A stretch of DNA of 64,000 bases from Symbiodinium natans (taxonomy: Eukaryota > Sar > Dinophyceae > Suessiales > Symbiodiniaceae). The notes beneath the pieces were generated by a model. The model saw only the letters and a list, made by a program, of their open reading frames with translations, searched no databases and was not told the origin of the DNA. Shown one piece after another: positions 9,660-20,109 of the stretch. How positions within the stretch are numbered: position 1 is the stretch's first letter; the number at the start of each line of letters is the position of its first letter. The stretch covers positions 1-64,000 of the forward strand of contig CAJNDS010002677.1 of NCBI GenBank assembly GCA_905221605.1. The letters are read 5' to 3'. The position numbers and the translations under genes were made by a program.

Positions 9660-12600
9660 CCTACCAAGCAAATGAAACCAGACATGAAGATGCGTTCTGG
9701 CACAATATGTTTTTCGCGCCCTTGAGCTATCTTGACAAATCTTGACTCTGTGTTGATTACTGTTGCTATCTGAAGCTACATATGCCCAACACTAACAGTC
9801 CCCTTCCCACACCTCCCCAGACCAGAACCCCTCATGACTCATGACTCTCGTTCGCTAGGCAGACTGCCAAAAGTAGGTTATATTTACAAGCCCTTATTTA
9901 ACTATTTAACTTCCCTCTCCTCCCACCAAGGTCCGCTCAGAGCCGATAGCAGATCTGTGAACACATCGTCCCAGGCATGTGAAACCAGAATTGCCTCGGC
10001 TTGTCGTCTTGCTTGGCATGGCAATCCATCAGCCCTGAAGAAACAGCTGGGACACCACCAAACACACGAACGAACTGTGTGCCCTGCACAACTGAAAGCC
10101 AGCTTAGCCCGCAGCAGCCTGAATGGGGCTCGACCAGTTCCGCAGGAGGGCATAGCCTGGCCAACGTTTTGGGCCCTCCTGTTCAAAGAAGCTCCTTGGG
10201 CGTGAAGCGGCTTCTATGTTGTGCTGAAGGTTGGGGCGGGGGGGGTTTGGGGGGGCTTCTTGAGCTCTATTCAGGTCAATGACCGGTGCCCAGGAGCACA
10301 ATTCTGACGACGCAGACGAGGAATTCTTGGGAGCATGATGCAATTGAAGCCTGCGAACCAGAAACGCACTTCAAGCTCATCCTACTCCTTCACCCACAAT
10401 CGGTATGAGTAATATCCCGCAGCCAGGTGTGACACTTCAATGCTCAGCGCCGGAAGCCTTTTTCATCTTTTATTCTCTCATGGACTTCAGAAATCTTGGT
10501 TGAACTTGGACAGTGAATGATCTAAACCAGCAACTTGGAAACGGCAAAGACACCTGGAAATCGATTGCCAACATGGACGCAACAGTGGGGCACGGGCAGA
10601 CCGCACCAAGGGAGAATGCCTCTCCTAGATTGTAAGCAACCCATAATGCCTTAGGCCGTAAACGGCAGGTAGCATAAGGCAATCATAGTCAATTCAACTC
10701 CCCTGTGCAGTGTGTCGTCGTGAACCCCAAACAGTTCGGCAAGGCCCCGCAGAAGTTGTGCCCCGGAAGACGAGATCGCACACAAATCTCCACACGATCG
10801 GTTCACGGAAGGCGCAGTCTTCGTAAGAATCCTTAAGAAAGCACATGTACATCACGGACTAAGTAGGCAGTGTCGAAAAAGGAAACGGGGGAGGGGCGGG
10901 GGGGCTCGAACGTGCTGGTCCTTGCCTTGGGTTGGCGCAAGGGACATCAGTTCACTCAGAGTGGGGTATCGCGCCTCGGGCTTGAACCCTCTGCACAAAA
11001 CACTGTTTGGATAGCTCCGCAAGTCAACCTACTAACCTCATTGGACCGACCCTGAATGGATGTATGTTATTTATGATAGGCTTCCTCGGCCAAGGCCGCT
11101 CCCCCGAGGTCGCGCACGCACTCTGCGTGGGCATCTGGGTACAACTCAAGTGCCGCACAAGTGCTGGATGGCTGGCCAGGACGCGCCAAAGGGCATTCGC
11201 GACCTCACCCTCTCGAATTTGCGCTGACATGTGTTCAAAGGAGAGAAAAGGCCGAGAGCGGCGTGATTCACAGCGACTAAGCACTGCCATGAGATGCTAT
11301 AATGTGCGCTATGCCATGCATGGCTTACAGGCGAGATGTAGAACCTTTACATACATGCATTTCGCGTTTTCGTGCAAAAAACACTTTCTGGCTTCCACCT
11401 CTCCCATCTCTGTATCATCACATCAATGGCGGTGCGACCCCGGCCGTTGGCATCCGTACAAGCTGAAAAGCAGGATATGGGCTAAGGTAGCGAGGTCCGT
11501 CCACTAGGGCCGTCAAGTAGAATTGGCTATGGCGCCTGAGGCCTTTCTGCCATCGGCCTACGTTGTTACATCACCAAACGAATGCCCACCGAAGATTCTG
11601 TTTTTGAGGTGCCTGGACCTGTGAGGAGCCACTCCGGAAAGCCTCAAGAGGCTTGTGTACGCAGTGTGAAGCAGTGTAGAGTATGGCCCAACCGGCCAGC
11701 AAAAAGTAACCTCAACCGGAGAGTCAAAAGCGAACATCAGAGTTGCAGCAGCTCCCACCAGATCCAGTCACCATCTTTGCAACGATGTGGACCCCTCTTT
11801 GAGTTGAGGGGCCCCCGGGGTGCACCTTGACTACTTCTTGATGCGCAGGCCATGTGTCAGGCCTTTAACTCACGACAGGAGCTGCGCAGAAATAAGAGTG
11901 ATCGCCGCCGTTGTAGAACCTGAGGTGTCACAGGTGTGGGCAACCACCTCTGCGTTTTGTCGTGGTCTCCCGAATCTTCTAGTGATCTCCCTTTTGTGGT
12001 GTGCCTCGTCCATGCTACACATCGTGCAGACACTCAATCAGGCCTTACATTGTGCATGACCATCAGGACTCTTCCCTTGTGATGAAGCAGCCGCTGTGCC
12101 AGCTATGTAGAATGAGTTTCTATCAGCATTGCGACTCCCGCCACGGACTTGCGTCTCACGTGGCGCTGCAACACCAAGTGACATCTCCTGCTGCGCCGCC
12201 TGCTGCGGGATCGCGAGGCCCATGGAAATCTGGAGTGGATCTCCGGACCAGCCTTTGATGCTCGGCATATGAACACGAATTGGAGGGGCTGGCCAACCTT
12301 CTTGAAAGCCTGTGCAGCCAATTTGTGACCTACTGGCACGACATGCAAGTCCAAACAAGCCTGGACTTTAGTCTCGCATCACAACTCGCAAGGGTGGTTT
12401 GACACCCCAGGCTGTGCAAATAAGGCCACAGTGTCTCTGTCACTTATTCCCGAATCCCAATATGCAAAGGCCCCTTCCGTACACAGACCTGAACATGCAA
12501 GGCAAGCTGCAACTCTTCCTCAGTTGACTCGCATAAACAAGCACTCAGGTCATCTCACAGAACCCGAAAGACATGGGTGTGGAATTTTCTGCCTTCGGAC

Positions 12601-14004
12601 ACATGTTCTTGGGTCAAGAAAACCAGCGGCCACGTTCTTGTTAAAGGAAGCCGAGCATCTTGAAGTGTTCGAAGCCTCGGGCCATGCTCTGAGCAGGGCT
12701 TCAACAGGGAATTGATAACTTGTGCCGCCTTGGGGGGGCGGTTGGGCCTTGGCATTGGGGTCTGCCTCCTCCGGGTGATTGAATCTTCCGATGCAACCTC
12801 TACTTCTCATCAGCTAAGCCCTTGCAGCAGTAGCCCGACCTTCCTCCCAACCACATCCTTCAGTCGAGGGACAGTGCGTGGCTGCTGGCCAGCTCACGAG
12901 GAAGACTCGCACGGCACCGACCTCGTCGGTCTGGAAGCTTGAGACCACATTCGCAAAGCCGGCTTGCTCGAGCATCGCCTCAGGCAAGACCGAAGCCCTA
13001 GCCGCCCTGGCCATTCTCAGGCTTCGTCCATATGACGGTCTTCCAAACACACCCAAAACAGCTTCACAATGCTGATCTTCTCATCTCGACTTGTCAACCA
13101 TGTAAACTAAAAGCTGTTAGGTCTCGAGATCAACCATCGAAAGCTGCCCTAGCTTAAACCTGGACCACTGGATTCCTAGAAAGAACAACCCCAATACACC
13201 GTCGCATCCCGTGGCCTCCACACAGTTGTTGTTGCAAAGAGCTTGCGGGAGGCCGGAAATGTCAATCCTGGCAGTCTGAGCAGTCTTGAGGGTGCTGGGG
13301 GTCTGGCCTGTGGTGTCCACAACTCACTGCTTCCATGTTTAGCACTGCTTCACACTACAGCTCGTAGCGTATCCGGCAGGGGGCTATGCGGCTGTGCGAA
13401 GTTTGAGGCGACATATACATCGTGGGCAAAGAGGATACTTTTTGAACTGGGAAGACTCCAATACGCTCATCACCACAAGTGTGGCGACCCATTGCCACTG
13501 TGTGCTAGCCGAGGCACACAGGAATGCCGAAGCTGAACATGGTTGCCGTACATGTGGGGCTCTGAGGACAAAACGTGCGTTGAGTCCTGAGGAGCCACTG
13601 GGACGACAGGCGTGCCAAACACCAACCCAGAGCAACACGCCTGTGACGCGGGCGCGATTGTCTGCACAGACGTCATGCCACCACTTGAAGCAAGAAACCA
13701 CACAGCCGGACCCTACAAGTTGCGCAGCCACAAGGATCCACAACTGTTCGCGGCGGGCGACACACTCTTGGTCTGCTGTTCCTCTGGTGCTGCCACCGGC
13801 GTTGGAGATTGCCTGGCGAAGTGCTCAGCCAGGAACAACAATCCCGAAGCCTCAAACGCCCCACAACCCCTAGGGCCCTAGGGTCCCAGGGCTCTGCAAC
13901 TGCAATGTCAAACGAATCAAACCAACACGCCAAAGCCCATGAAGCCCTGACCTCCACGAGGCTCAGGCCCTAAAATTGCCCTCCGCAGTTGCAAAGGCCT
14001 TCTT
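9660..14004. other. low-density region, scattered open frames
   Basis: No gene is recognised. Noted are a G-rich patch at 10228-10250; a plus-strand 166-codon frame at 11007-11507; a plus-strand piece at about 12208-12310 lying between an AG|G site and a GTGACC site; and a 159-codon plus frame at 13394-13873 with a 119-codon antisense partner. None can be assigned to a family. Confidence 0.35.
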
Positions 14005-14090
14005 ACGATATGGGGGTTTGCAATATTAGGGGTACCTTCTTGGAGTCCTTATTATACGGGGATCCTACTATTTGGGGGTCTGTATTGGGC
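14005..14090 (+). repeat. GGGGTACC/GGGGATCC-like short repeats
   Basis: Three to four units of about 25-30 bp follow each other. Each has an AT-rich part (ACGATAT, CAATATTA, TTATTATA) followed by four or five G (GGGGGTTTG, GGGGTACC, GGGGATCC, GGGGGTCTG). Probably a decayed tandem repeat. Confidence 0.45.
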
Positions 14091-14300
14091 GTCCCCGAGT
14101 CTCTCGCAAATCCCCACATCTCCATCTTGTTGGAGCTTCAAGAATTGACACCTGAAAGAGCTCAATGGTGCCGGGGTGGCAAGTTGTCCTCCGCCCAATT
14201 GCCTGGCTCACCTCACAGCAGACTTCAGTGATTCAGCAGATCATCAAGACGATGCTGCAAAGATTCTGCAGACGAATGGGTGGCGATCGATCCCTGACAC

Positions 14301-14485
14301 GGGGGGGAGGGGGGGGGGGGTGGGCGGGGTTTTCTTGCGGAGCCCTGGAGCTGTCAGGACTTTTTGCACGAGACGAGCAGTTCAGGCTCCCAACATCATA
14401 GCAGGCAGCGTTTCGTTAAACGGGAGTATGACTCGTCCTGAATTCTGCTTGACAACAAATCGCCAGGGGGGGGGGGGGCGGGGGT
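14301..14485 (+). repeat. two poly-G tracts
   Basis: A G-rich tract at about 14301-14338 (runs of 7, 12 and 4 G) and a second at about 14466-14485 (a run of about 13 G, then more). They are the kind of tract that can fold into quadruplexes. The downstream flank TTTTCTTGCGG is ordinary sequence. Confidence 0.85.
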
Positions 14486-14569
14486 GTGAGGATGAGGATG
14501 AAGTGCTACTACAGATCTCACACGTGCTCAGTCAAACGGGATTCTCGGACATGATGGACACGTTAACGG

Positions 14570-14735
14570 TCGATGGAAAAATTCGGAAACCAGAACGGCT
14601 GAATCCGACACCAAAGCCGAATCGGGAACCAGAAACGGAAAAGATCGCAAACCAGACTTGTATCGGAAACCGGGAAGGCCGAATTGGAAATCAGGAGACG
14701 GCTGATTCGGAAACCGGGAAACGGGAGCGGGCTTC
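14570..14735 (+). repeat. decayed GGATTCGGAAAC-type minisatellite
   Basis: The short motifs ATTCGGAAACCAGAA, ATCGGGAACCAGAAAC, ATCGGAAACCGGGAA and ATTCGGAAACCGGGAA recur at irregular spacing. They resemble the unit of the much cleaner array at 30.02-30.41 kb, so this looks like an older or shorter copy of the same family. Confidence 0.6.
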
Positions 14736-14889
14736 TGATGCTCTGGCTTTCCGGACCATAGTGGGGCTGCACAGGTCCCTGGTAATGGCTAACCCTGCTT
14801 GAAGTGCCATCCAGGAGCTGTCTGTCAGCAGATCCTCCGAAAGCTCTGCCCAGGATTGTTTGCGAATGTCGGATGGGGTTGAGCCTTGG

Positions 14890-15597
14890 TCAGCAACATG
14901 ACCTAGGAAGTCTGCGAATCTCTCGATGTCGCCCTGTGTAGCCTTTTTGTCTGACTAGGGTCTTCAAAGACACCATCGCAGGTCTCAGTAGTCGGTAGTG
15001 AGCGTAGACCACACGTGACAACAGAAGGCCTAGTCTCGCTCCATGAACCCATTTAGGGTTGCATCCATAAGGATTGTCACGTAGGTCCAGTTGACAGTTT
15101 GAAACAGTGTTGAAACCCAGGGGGCAAGAGCTGCTCGTGTTCTGCTTCTGCATCATCATCATCCTCAGAGATTCCGGGGACATAGACATAGCAGTAGGGT
15201 TTAGGTGGTCATTAGGGTTTAAGGCTCTGGGGAAAGGTGTATTCCGGATGCAGTTTGCGGATGGTAGCACGCAGCTTCGTTGGCGCAGGGCTCGCAGAAC
15301 AGTTGGGCATCCTGGGACTAACAGGCCTGGGCTACCCTCCTCAGAAGAACTGCGCTTCACGAACATTCCCGGAGATTCATCAGCATCCCTCAACGTCCTA
15401 AACCTTTGCAGTCTGAGCCCGCAGGCCAAAATCGGCGTGGCATTTTCAGGCAGCTTACCATACCCTTCAGGCATCTCTTTATTTGCCTGGCTCTGCCGAG
15501 CTGCTTGAAACAGCTGTGAGGTCGGCAGGCGGGGATCGATCTCTTTTGGCAGCTCAGATCCATAAATGCAACGGCAACTGAAGCTTCCATGCACAAG
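14890..15597 (-). CDS. 235-codon open frame, unrecognised
   Basis: One of the longest non-repetitive frames in the window (minus strand, first possible start GTG at 15594, stop at 14890). The product would be basic, about 25 kDa, with a Ser/Met-rich centre (SMSPESLRMMMM) and an Arg-rich C-terminus. I see no signal peptide, clear membrane helix or known domain. The antisense strand has a 133-codon frame inside it. Length alone makes chance less likely than for most other frames here, but an intronless hypothetical remains unproven. Confidence 0.4.
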   Translation of the reverse strand, partial: LVHGSFSCRCIYGSELPKEIDPRLPTSQLFQAARQSQANKEMPEGYGKLPENATPILACGLRLQRFRTLRDADESPGMFVKRSSSEEGSPGLLVPGCPTVLRALRQRSCVLPSANCIRNTPFPRALNPNDHLNPTAMSMSPESLRMMMMQKQNTSSSCPLGFNTVSNCQLDLRDNPYGCNPKWVHGARLGLLLSRVVYAHYRLLRPAMVSLKTLVRQKGYTGRHREIRRLPRSCC

Positions 15598-15599
15598 AC

Positions 15600-16259
15600 C
15601 TCATCACACAAGGACTCACAAGGATGCTTGTTCGTGTCAGGCCCCAAGCATGTGAGGAACGAAGCTCCATTCTTTCACAGGCTTAGCGGGCAGTTACCTG
15701 AGCTCCACTCCCTCCGTCTCCACCAACAAGCCTCTTTTGAACACTTGGAACTGCCTTCCTGGTTTGTTGTGGCTTTCGCCGTTGTTCTTAAGATAATGAG
15801 CGGAAACTCCCTGAGTACAATAGAACCTACTAACCCGACATGTGCAGGCACACCCTGAAGCAGTATCAACATCTGTCAAAGTATGATGGAGTTGGTGGCC
15901 GAAAGCCGGCCTATGCCCTTGCCGATCGTGATTGGCCAGAGAACCTGTGCCACAACCTGCACGTTGTACAGTGTGCCAGAGATCGACTCTGCTTAGTGTG
16001 CGCTGTCGGCACTCAATTGTGGCTTCTGGCAAAGTCTCAAGTTATGACTTGTTTGGCAGCATTGGTTGCTGGGGTTGTTTGCTTTCATTTCTACTTTGTT
16101 CTATGTTGACCCTTCAGAGGAATGCGCACCGGCGCAGGGCGGGGCAGGCGGCTCGATTGCCTATCTGCAAGCCCTGAACCCCTCTAAACTCAAAACATGG
16201 CTCGAAGTCTAATTCTAGCAGCACTGGAACTCCCGAAAGTAATCCTGAAACCCTACATA
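15600..16259. other. no clear gene
   Basis: Open frames of 60-112 codons on both strands, none recognised. Nothing else of note. Confidence 0.4.
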
Positions 16260-16279
16260 TCCCGCCACATGTTACTACG

Positions 16280-16445
16280 ACGAGAAAACTGAATGATCAA
16301 TGAAAACAAACTCCCCGTACGATGCACAAAAATTGCAGAAGGAGAACAAAAGTGAGAGAAAGAAAGAACACAAGTAAGAATTAAGAATAAGAAAGGAAAA
16401 GAGAAAGCGAAAGATACGAAAAGAGCGGTCGAAAGGGGCCCTGTG
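16280..16445 (-). repeat. pyrimidine-rich dispersed repeat copy
   Basis: The minus strand reads CCTTTCGACCGCT, then a CT-rich tract, then CACTTTTGTTCTCCTTCTGC followed by AATTTTTG. The same order (CCTTTCGGCCGCT, CT tract, GACTTTTGTGCGCCTTCTGC, CATTGTCGG) is found on the plus strand at 50.42-50.55 kb. This is therefore one copy of a repeat family present at least three times in the window. Confidence 0.6.
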
Positions 16446-17138
16446 CTCCTCCTCATTTCTCTTGCTCGAGAAATCAAGAACTACGAAGGAAGGACAAAAG
16501 GAATGGGAACCACAAGATTAAGGGAAGGGGATCCTCGTCATTCGACTCACTTCATGTCATCTTACCCTCCTTTCATTGTTCTGGTGGAAAGCTGGCAAGC
16601 AGCAAGGACACGAGAAACATTCTTGGTGACCAAGCAAACCACCCTTACTCGGACACAGAAACCCACCGCAGAAGCAACACTGCAAGCCTAACATACTCAT
16701 AAAGCTATCGGGTGCTAGCTGCCCAGCGTCCCCGCAAGTGATCGCCTCCCGGGTGGAGAACTCTGCCGAGAAGCCCCGTTCGTTCTCCTCGGAATGTGAC
16801 AAGAGTGGTACACTTCGACCTTCTACTCTACTGGTACCCACTGCCAACCACAAGGTGTGAACCCCATTTTGCTAAACCTCTTCATGACCCTTGACCACCA
16901 CGGCCGGGCATCTATCTCGTCAAGCTGGTCGAGACTTATGCCCCACCTCCACAGTCAAGCACAGACATGCAAAGCGGAACTGTGCAACCTTGGCAGCTTT
17001 CAGTGATAGGACTTCAAGCGAGTTCAAGTTTAGCTTGAGAGCATGGGCCATCTCGTGGCGAGGCTCCGCTCGTGCCACAGCTACCGCACGATCCTTGTCG
17101 TGACTCAATTGTGCGGGACGGGGGTTGTGATTGACTAG
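16446..17138. other. no clear gene
   Basis: Only short open frames (82 codons plus, 98 codons minus) and no recognised domain. Confidence 0.4.
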
Positions 17139-17222
17139 CAGGACTGCGTGCGCACACGCGCACACGTGACCACACGCGCACACGGGGTGCCCACACGCGC
17201 GCACGCGCCCACGCACTCAGAC
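17139..17222 (+). repeat. CACACGCG-type low-complexity tract
   Basis: Alternating CACACGCGCA / CACGTGACC / CCCACGCG units over about 85 bp, purine-pyrimidine alternating and therefore prone to Z-DNA. Confidence 0.85.
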
Positions 17223-17622
17223 AGAAGACAGAGATAGGTGCACTAATAGGATGACTGTTGTCTGTAGACCACACATGAGGATAGCCTTCCGGCAACACCA
17301 CGTCAAGAGGACACTGAGCACACTCTTAACCCTCAAGTGTCCCAGCCTCTCCGGCGGAACCCCGGATTGGAGCAACGCTGAGGGTCCAGGCAGACGCACT
17401 GTGCCCGGCCTGTGGAGGTCGGGAGCGCGTCTAAGGGTCTAAGGGAATTGGTTGCAAGATGTTGCAAGTGTTCTAATATTCGCTCATACCAATGGGTAGC
17501 CTTCTCTGCAGGTCGCCCCGCTCGGCATACAAGCCTTGGTTGACCGGAACGTAACGGACCACAACCGTCACAACCTTTGGAACTCGCAGAACGTAGGCGG
17601 CACGCCCTGAAAAAGAACCCGC

Positions 17623-17674
17623 ATACTGTGAAGCACGGCGACGTCTGAATACTGTGAAGCACGGCGACGTCTGA
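17623..17674 (+). repeat. perfect 26-bp tandem duplication
   Basis: The 26-bp unit beginning ATACTGTGAAGCACGGCGAC is present twice with no mismatch (17623-17648 and 17649-17674). Perfect identity suggests a recent event. The length is not a multiple of three, so it would break any frame crossing it. Confidence 0.95.
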
Positions 17675-18807
17675 TGTCTGCAGTCGGGCAAGCTTGCAAT
17701 GACAGACCCAGCCAGAGGCAACCAAGACATCTAAAACCGGAGCTGTTTGCGGACTGCTCGTGTCAGGATGCTTTCTGCTCCTAAACGGTCCTAAACTCCA
17801 GTTGCAAACGAGGAGCTTGGCAGGGATGTCTGGGAGGCAAGGCGTGGCAAAGATGGACTGGGGTTCATCAGCCTTGGCTGTCTGCTTACGCCTTCATCTT
17901 CAGTTTCTCGGTTGTTGCGATTTTCGATCGCACTGTCGCAGGGGTGTGTCCTTTCGTCTCGATGACGTCGCAAAATTGGTTCAGATTCCAAACCCAGGGC
18001 AGCTAAAACTCTTCTTAAGTGGGATTTTTCTTGTTTATGATTGCATGCGTGCCGCGGCGTCCTCGCAGTGGCTGCAGGGGACAGCCTGCAGGCACATGAG
18101 CCATGGCAACTTACGCTGCAAAGTCATGCGCAGGCACGCCTCAGAAGCGGTCAGACAAGCTTCTGGATGGAGGCAATCATCCAAGCAAGCAGAGGCAGGT
18201 AGAAGCATCGAAGCTATTGCGTGAAAATCCCCCCACATTTCCTGCCGTATGTATGTATGTGAAACCAGCCTGCTCGGTGAAGCAGGCCGACAAACAGGGG
18301 CAACCAAAGACTGCATCACCGGTGGTGAGAGCCTGGGACCATGCAAGGGGTGGAGAATTGTTCTTAACATTTTTGTGCAAGCTCTTTTTTGGTGGCCTCT
18401 CTCTCTGTATTGTAAAAGGATAACCAGCATGTTCCTCTAGTTGTTTGTTCAAAATACAAATGGGAAGCCTTTGTTACCTGTGTATTCTTTTAGGAAAGCC
18501 TCAGTTTCCTTTAAACTGTCTTTCTTTTGGCCAGTGGGGTGGGGGGGGCCCCATGTTTTTTTAAGAAACCTCTACTCCTTCTTGTTCTACGTACTAATTC
18601 ATGGGAAATCTCTTGTATTGTGCCTGTACATTGCCGAAGAAACATCTATGTCCGCTATACCTTCAAACCATGCGCTTGACAGGGTTTGGATTGACACGCC
18701 TCTTCATGGCATGATCTGACTTGCACAGAAAACCCAGACCTTCAACGTGAACTCCTCAACTCGGCTCACCCAGAGGAAATAGACAACATGTAGAGGACAT
18801 GAGGGTT
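17675..18807. other. no clear gene
   Basis: A plus-strand frame of 154 codons (17760-18224) overlaps a minus-strand frame of 131 codons (18430-18035); neither is recognised. A G10 run with flanking C lies at about 18540-18551. Confidence 0.35.
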
Positions 18808-19262
18808 TTAATACAGAGAAACTGGACCCAAAAAACAAGCTTGAAAGAAATTGGGTCCCTTGCGCCGAATGCCTGGCCCCTTCGTAAACTTCATAAGCCC
18901 TTCCTCGGAACGCCAAAGTTCACGGGACTTCTGCACTGAGTTCCTATGGGCCACTATGGGCCTCTGTTGACCATTGGGCTGAAACGACTGAGTGTGCACT
19001 TCAAACTCCTTCTCAACCCATATTTCAATATATTTCAGCCATTCTTCCAGGCGCCTTTCTGGAGACGTCGGCCTCGCCGTATCGCCCTCTTTGGGGCTGC
19101 GAAGCACCTCAGTCCAACCCCTTGAATGCCTTGGTTTCCGGCGTTTTGGGTGCACCGTCTTGCCTTCTTTTCTACGTGAACGATCGGATGTCTTCGAAAA
19201 TTGGGATAGGTGTCGCGAGTACGTTCTCAAGCATTGAACAATTGTAAGTTTTGCAGGCTAAA
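18808..19262 (-). CDS. about 150-codon basic open frame, unrecognised
   Basis: The minus-strand frame is open from a TAG at about 19262 to the stop at 18808, with no ATG near its start (first listed start is TTG at 19230). The product would be strongly basic. It has a Lys/Arg-rich N-terminal third and a central amphipathic stretch with the core RRLEEWLKYIEIWVEKEFEV, which could form a helix. No family recognised. It abuts the GAGCTCGAAAG motif field at 19.27 kb. Composition looks protein-like, but a chance frame is possible. Confidence 0.35.
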
Positions 19263-19274
19263 AAGACAATTGCC

Positions 19275-19715
19275 GATTTGGATCTTGGGAGCTCGAAGCT
19301 TTGAGGAATGAAAAGACGAAGGACGTGGAGTTCAACTGTTCAGAGCTTGCAAGTTTGGAAGGTTTCTGAGTTCGAAAGCTTGAAACGAGAGGGATTTGAA
19401 AAAGATTGAAAGCTTTACGACTTTACCATCAACCACGCGCGCATGAGCGCGCATGAGAGCAACCACGGAGCCAGCTTTTGAGCTCGAAAGTTTCAAGGGC
19501 ATCGAGATAGGACTGCGAGACCCTTCTCGAGTTCGAAGAGTGGGCAAGTTTGAAAGTTCAAACCGTCGAGAGACTCAAGCTTGGATAAGGTCAGGAGCTC
19601 GAAAGTTTGAGACCCTCCGAGTTAGAAAGCTTGAAGGCTTGACAACACCCGAACACGAAAAGCGCAGACTCGCAAATTGCAAGTTCGAACAGCGCGAGCT
19701 TGAAAGGAACAGCAG
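19275..19715 (+). repeat. GAGCTCGAAAGTTTGA-type motif field
   Basis: Over about 440 bp the words GAGCTCGAAGCTTTGAGG, GAGTTCGAAAGCTTGAA, GAGCTCGAAAGTTTCAAG, GAGCTCGAAAGTTTGAGA and GAGTTAGAAAGCTTGAAG recur every 20-100 bp with irregular spacing. Each contains a TCGAA or AAGCTT palindrome. It is a heavily diverged tandem repeat or a cluster of binding-site-like words; I cannot tell which. Confidence 0.75.
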
Positions 19716-20020
19716 ATCAAAAAAGGCCAAGCTTTCGCCCCGTCTCAGGAGCGCGACCTTCCTACAACACCAATGCATGGCTCGCCCCCGTCATGCGGAG
19801 TCACATCGACCTGCTAGTCACCAGGGGACTGTGCATGCCAGATGTTCATGAAACAGCTTTCGATCAACAGGCAGAAATGCAATCAACAGCCCTACCTTCT
19901 CTGCCAGGGCACGCCTATGGAGCCCCGGACATCTTCTGCAGGGCGCACCTTTCTCCCAAGCAGAGCTTAGGTCCATCTTAGGCTCAGGCGATCTTAGGCT
20001 TCACTGCAGCAGTGGGTGCA

Positions 20021-20107
20021 CCTAAACCCTAAACCCTGAACCCTGAACCCTGAACCCGGAACCCGGAACCCGGAACCCTGAACCCTGAACCCTTAACCCT
20101 ATACCCT
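20021..20107 (+). repeat. interstitial telomere-like array (CCCTAAA/CCCTGAA)
   Basis: About a dozen 7-bp units run in succession: CCCTAAA twice, CCCTGAA, CCCGGAA and CCCTTAA variants. CCCTAAA is the complement of TTTAGGG, the telomere repeat used by many plants and by dinoflagellates. Shorter telomere-like patches are scattered through the window in both orientations. Confidence 0.9.
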
Positions 20108-20109
20108 TG

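Noticed and set aside
12150-12360. Three different protein-like frames in the same 200 bp
   Set aside because: Plus frames reading SGPAFDARHMNTNWRGW and EHELEGLANLLESLCSQF and a minus frame all look plausible; this shows that appearance alone is not proof of coding here, so none was called.
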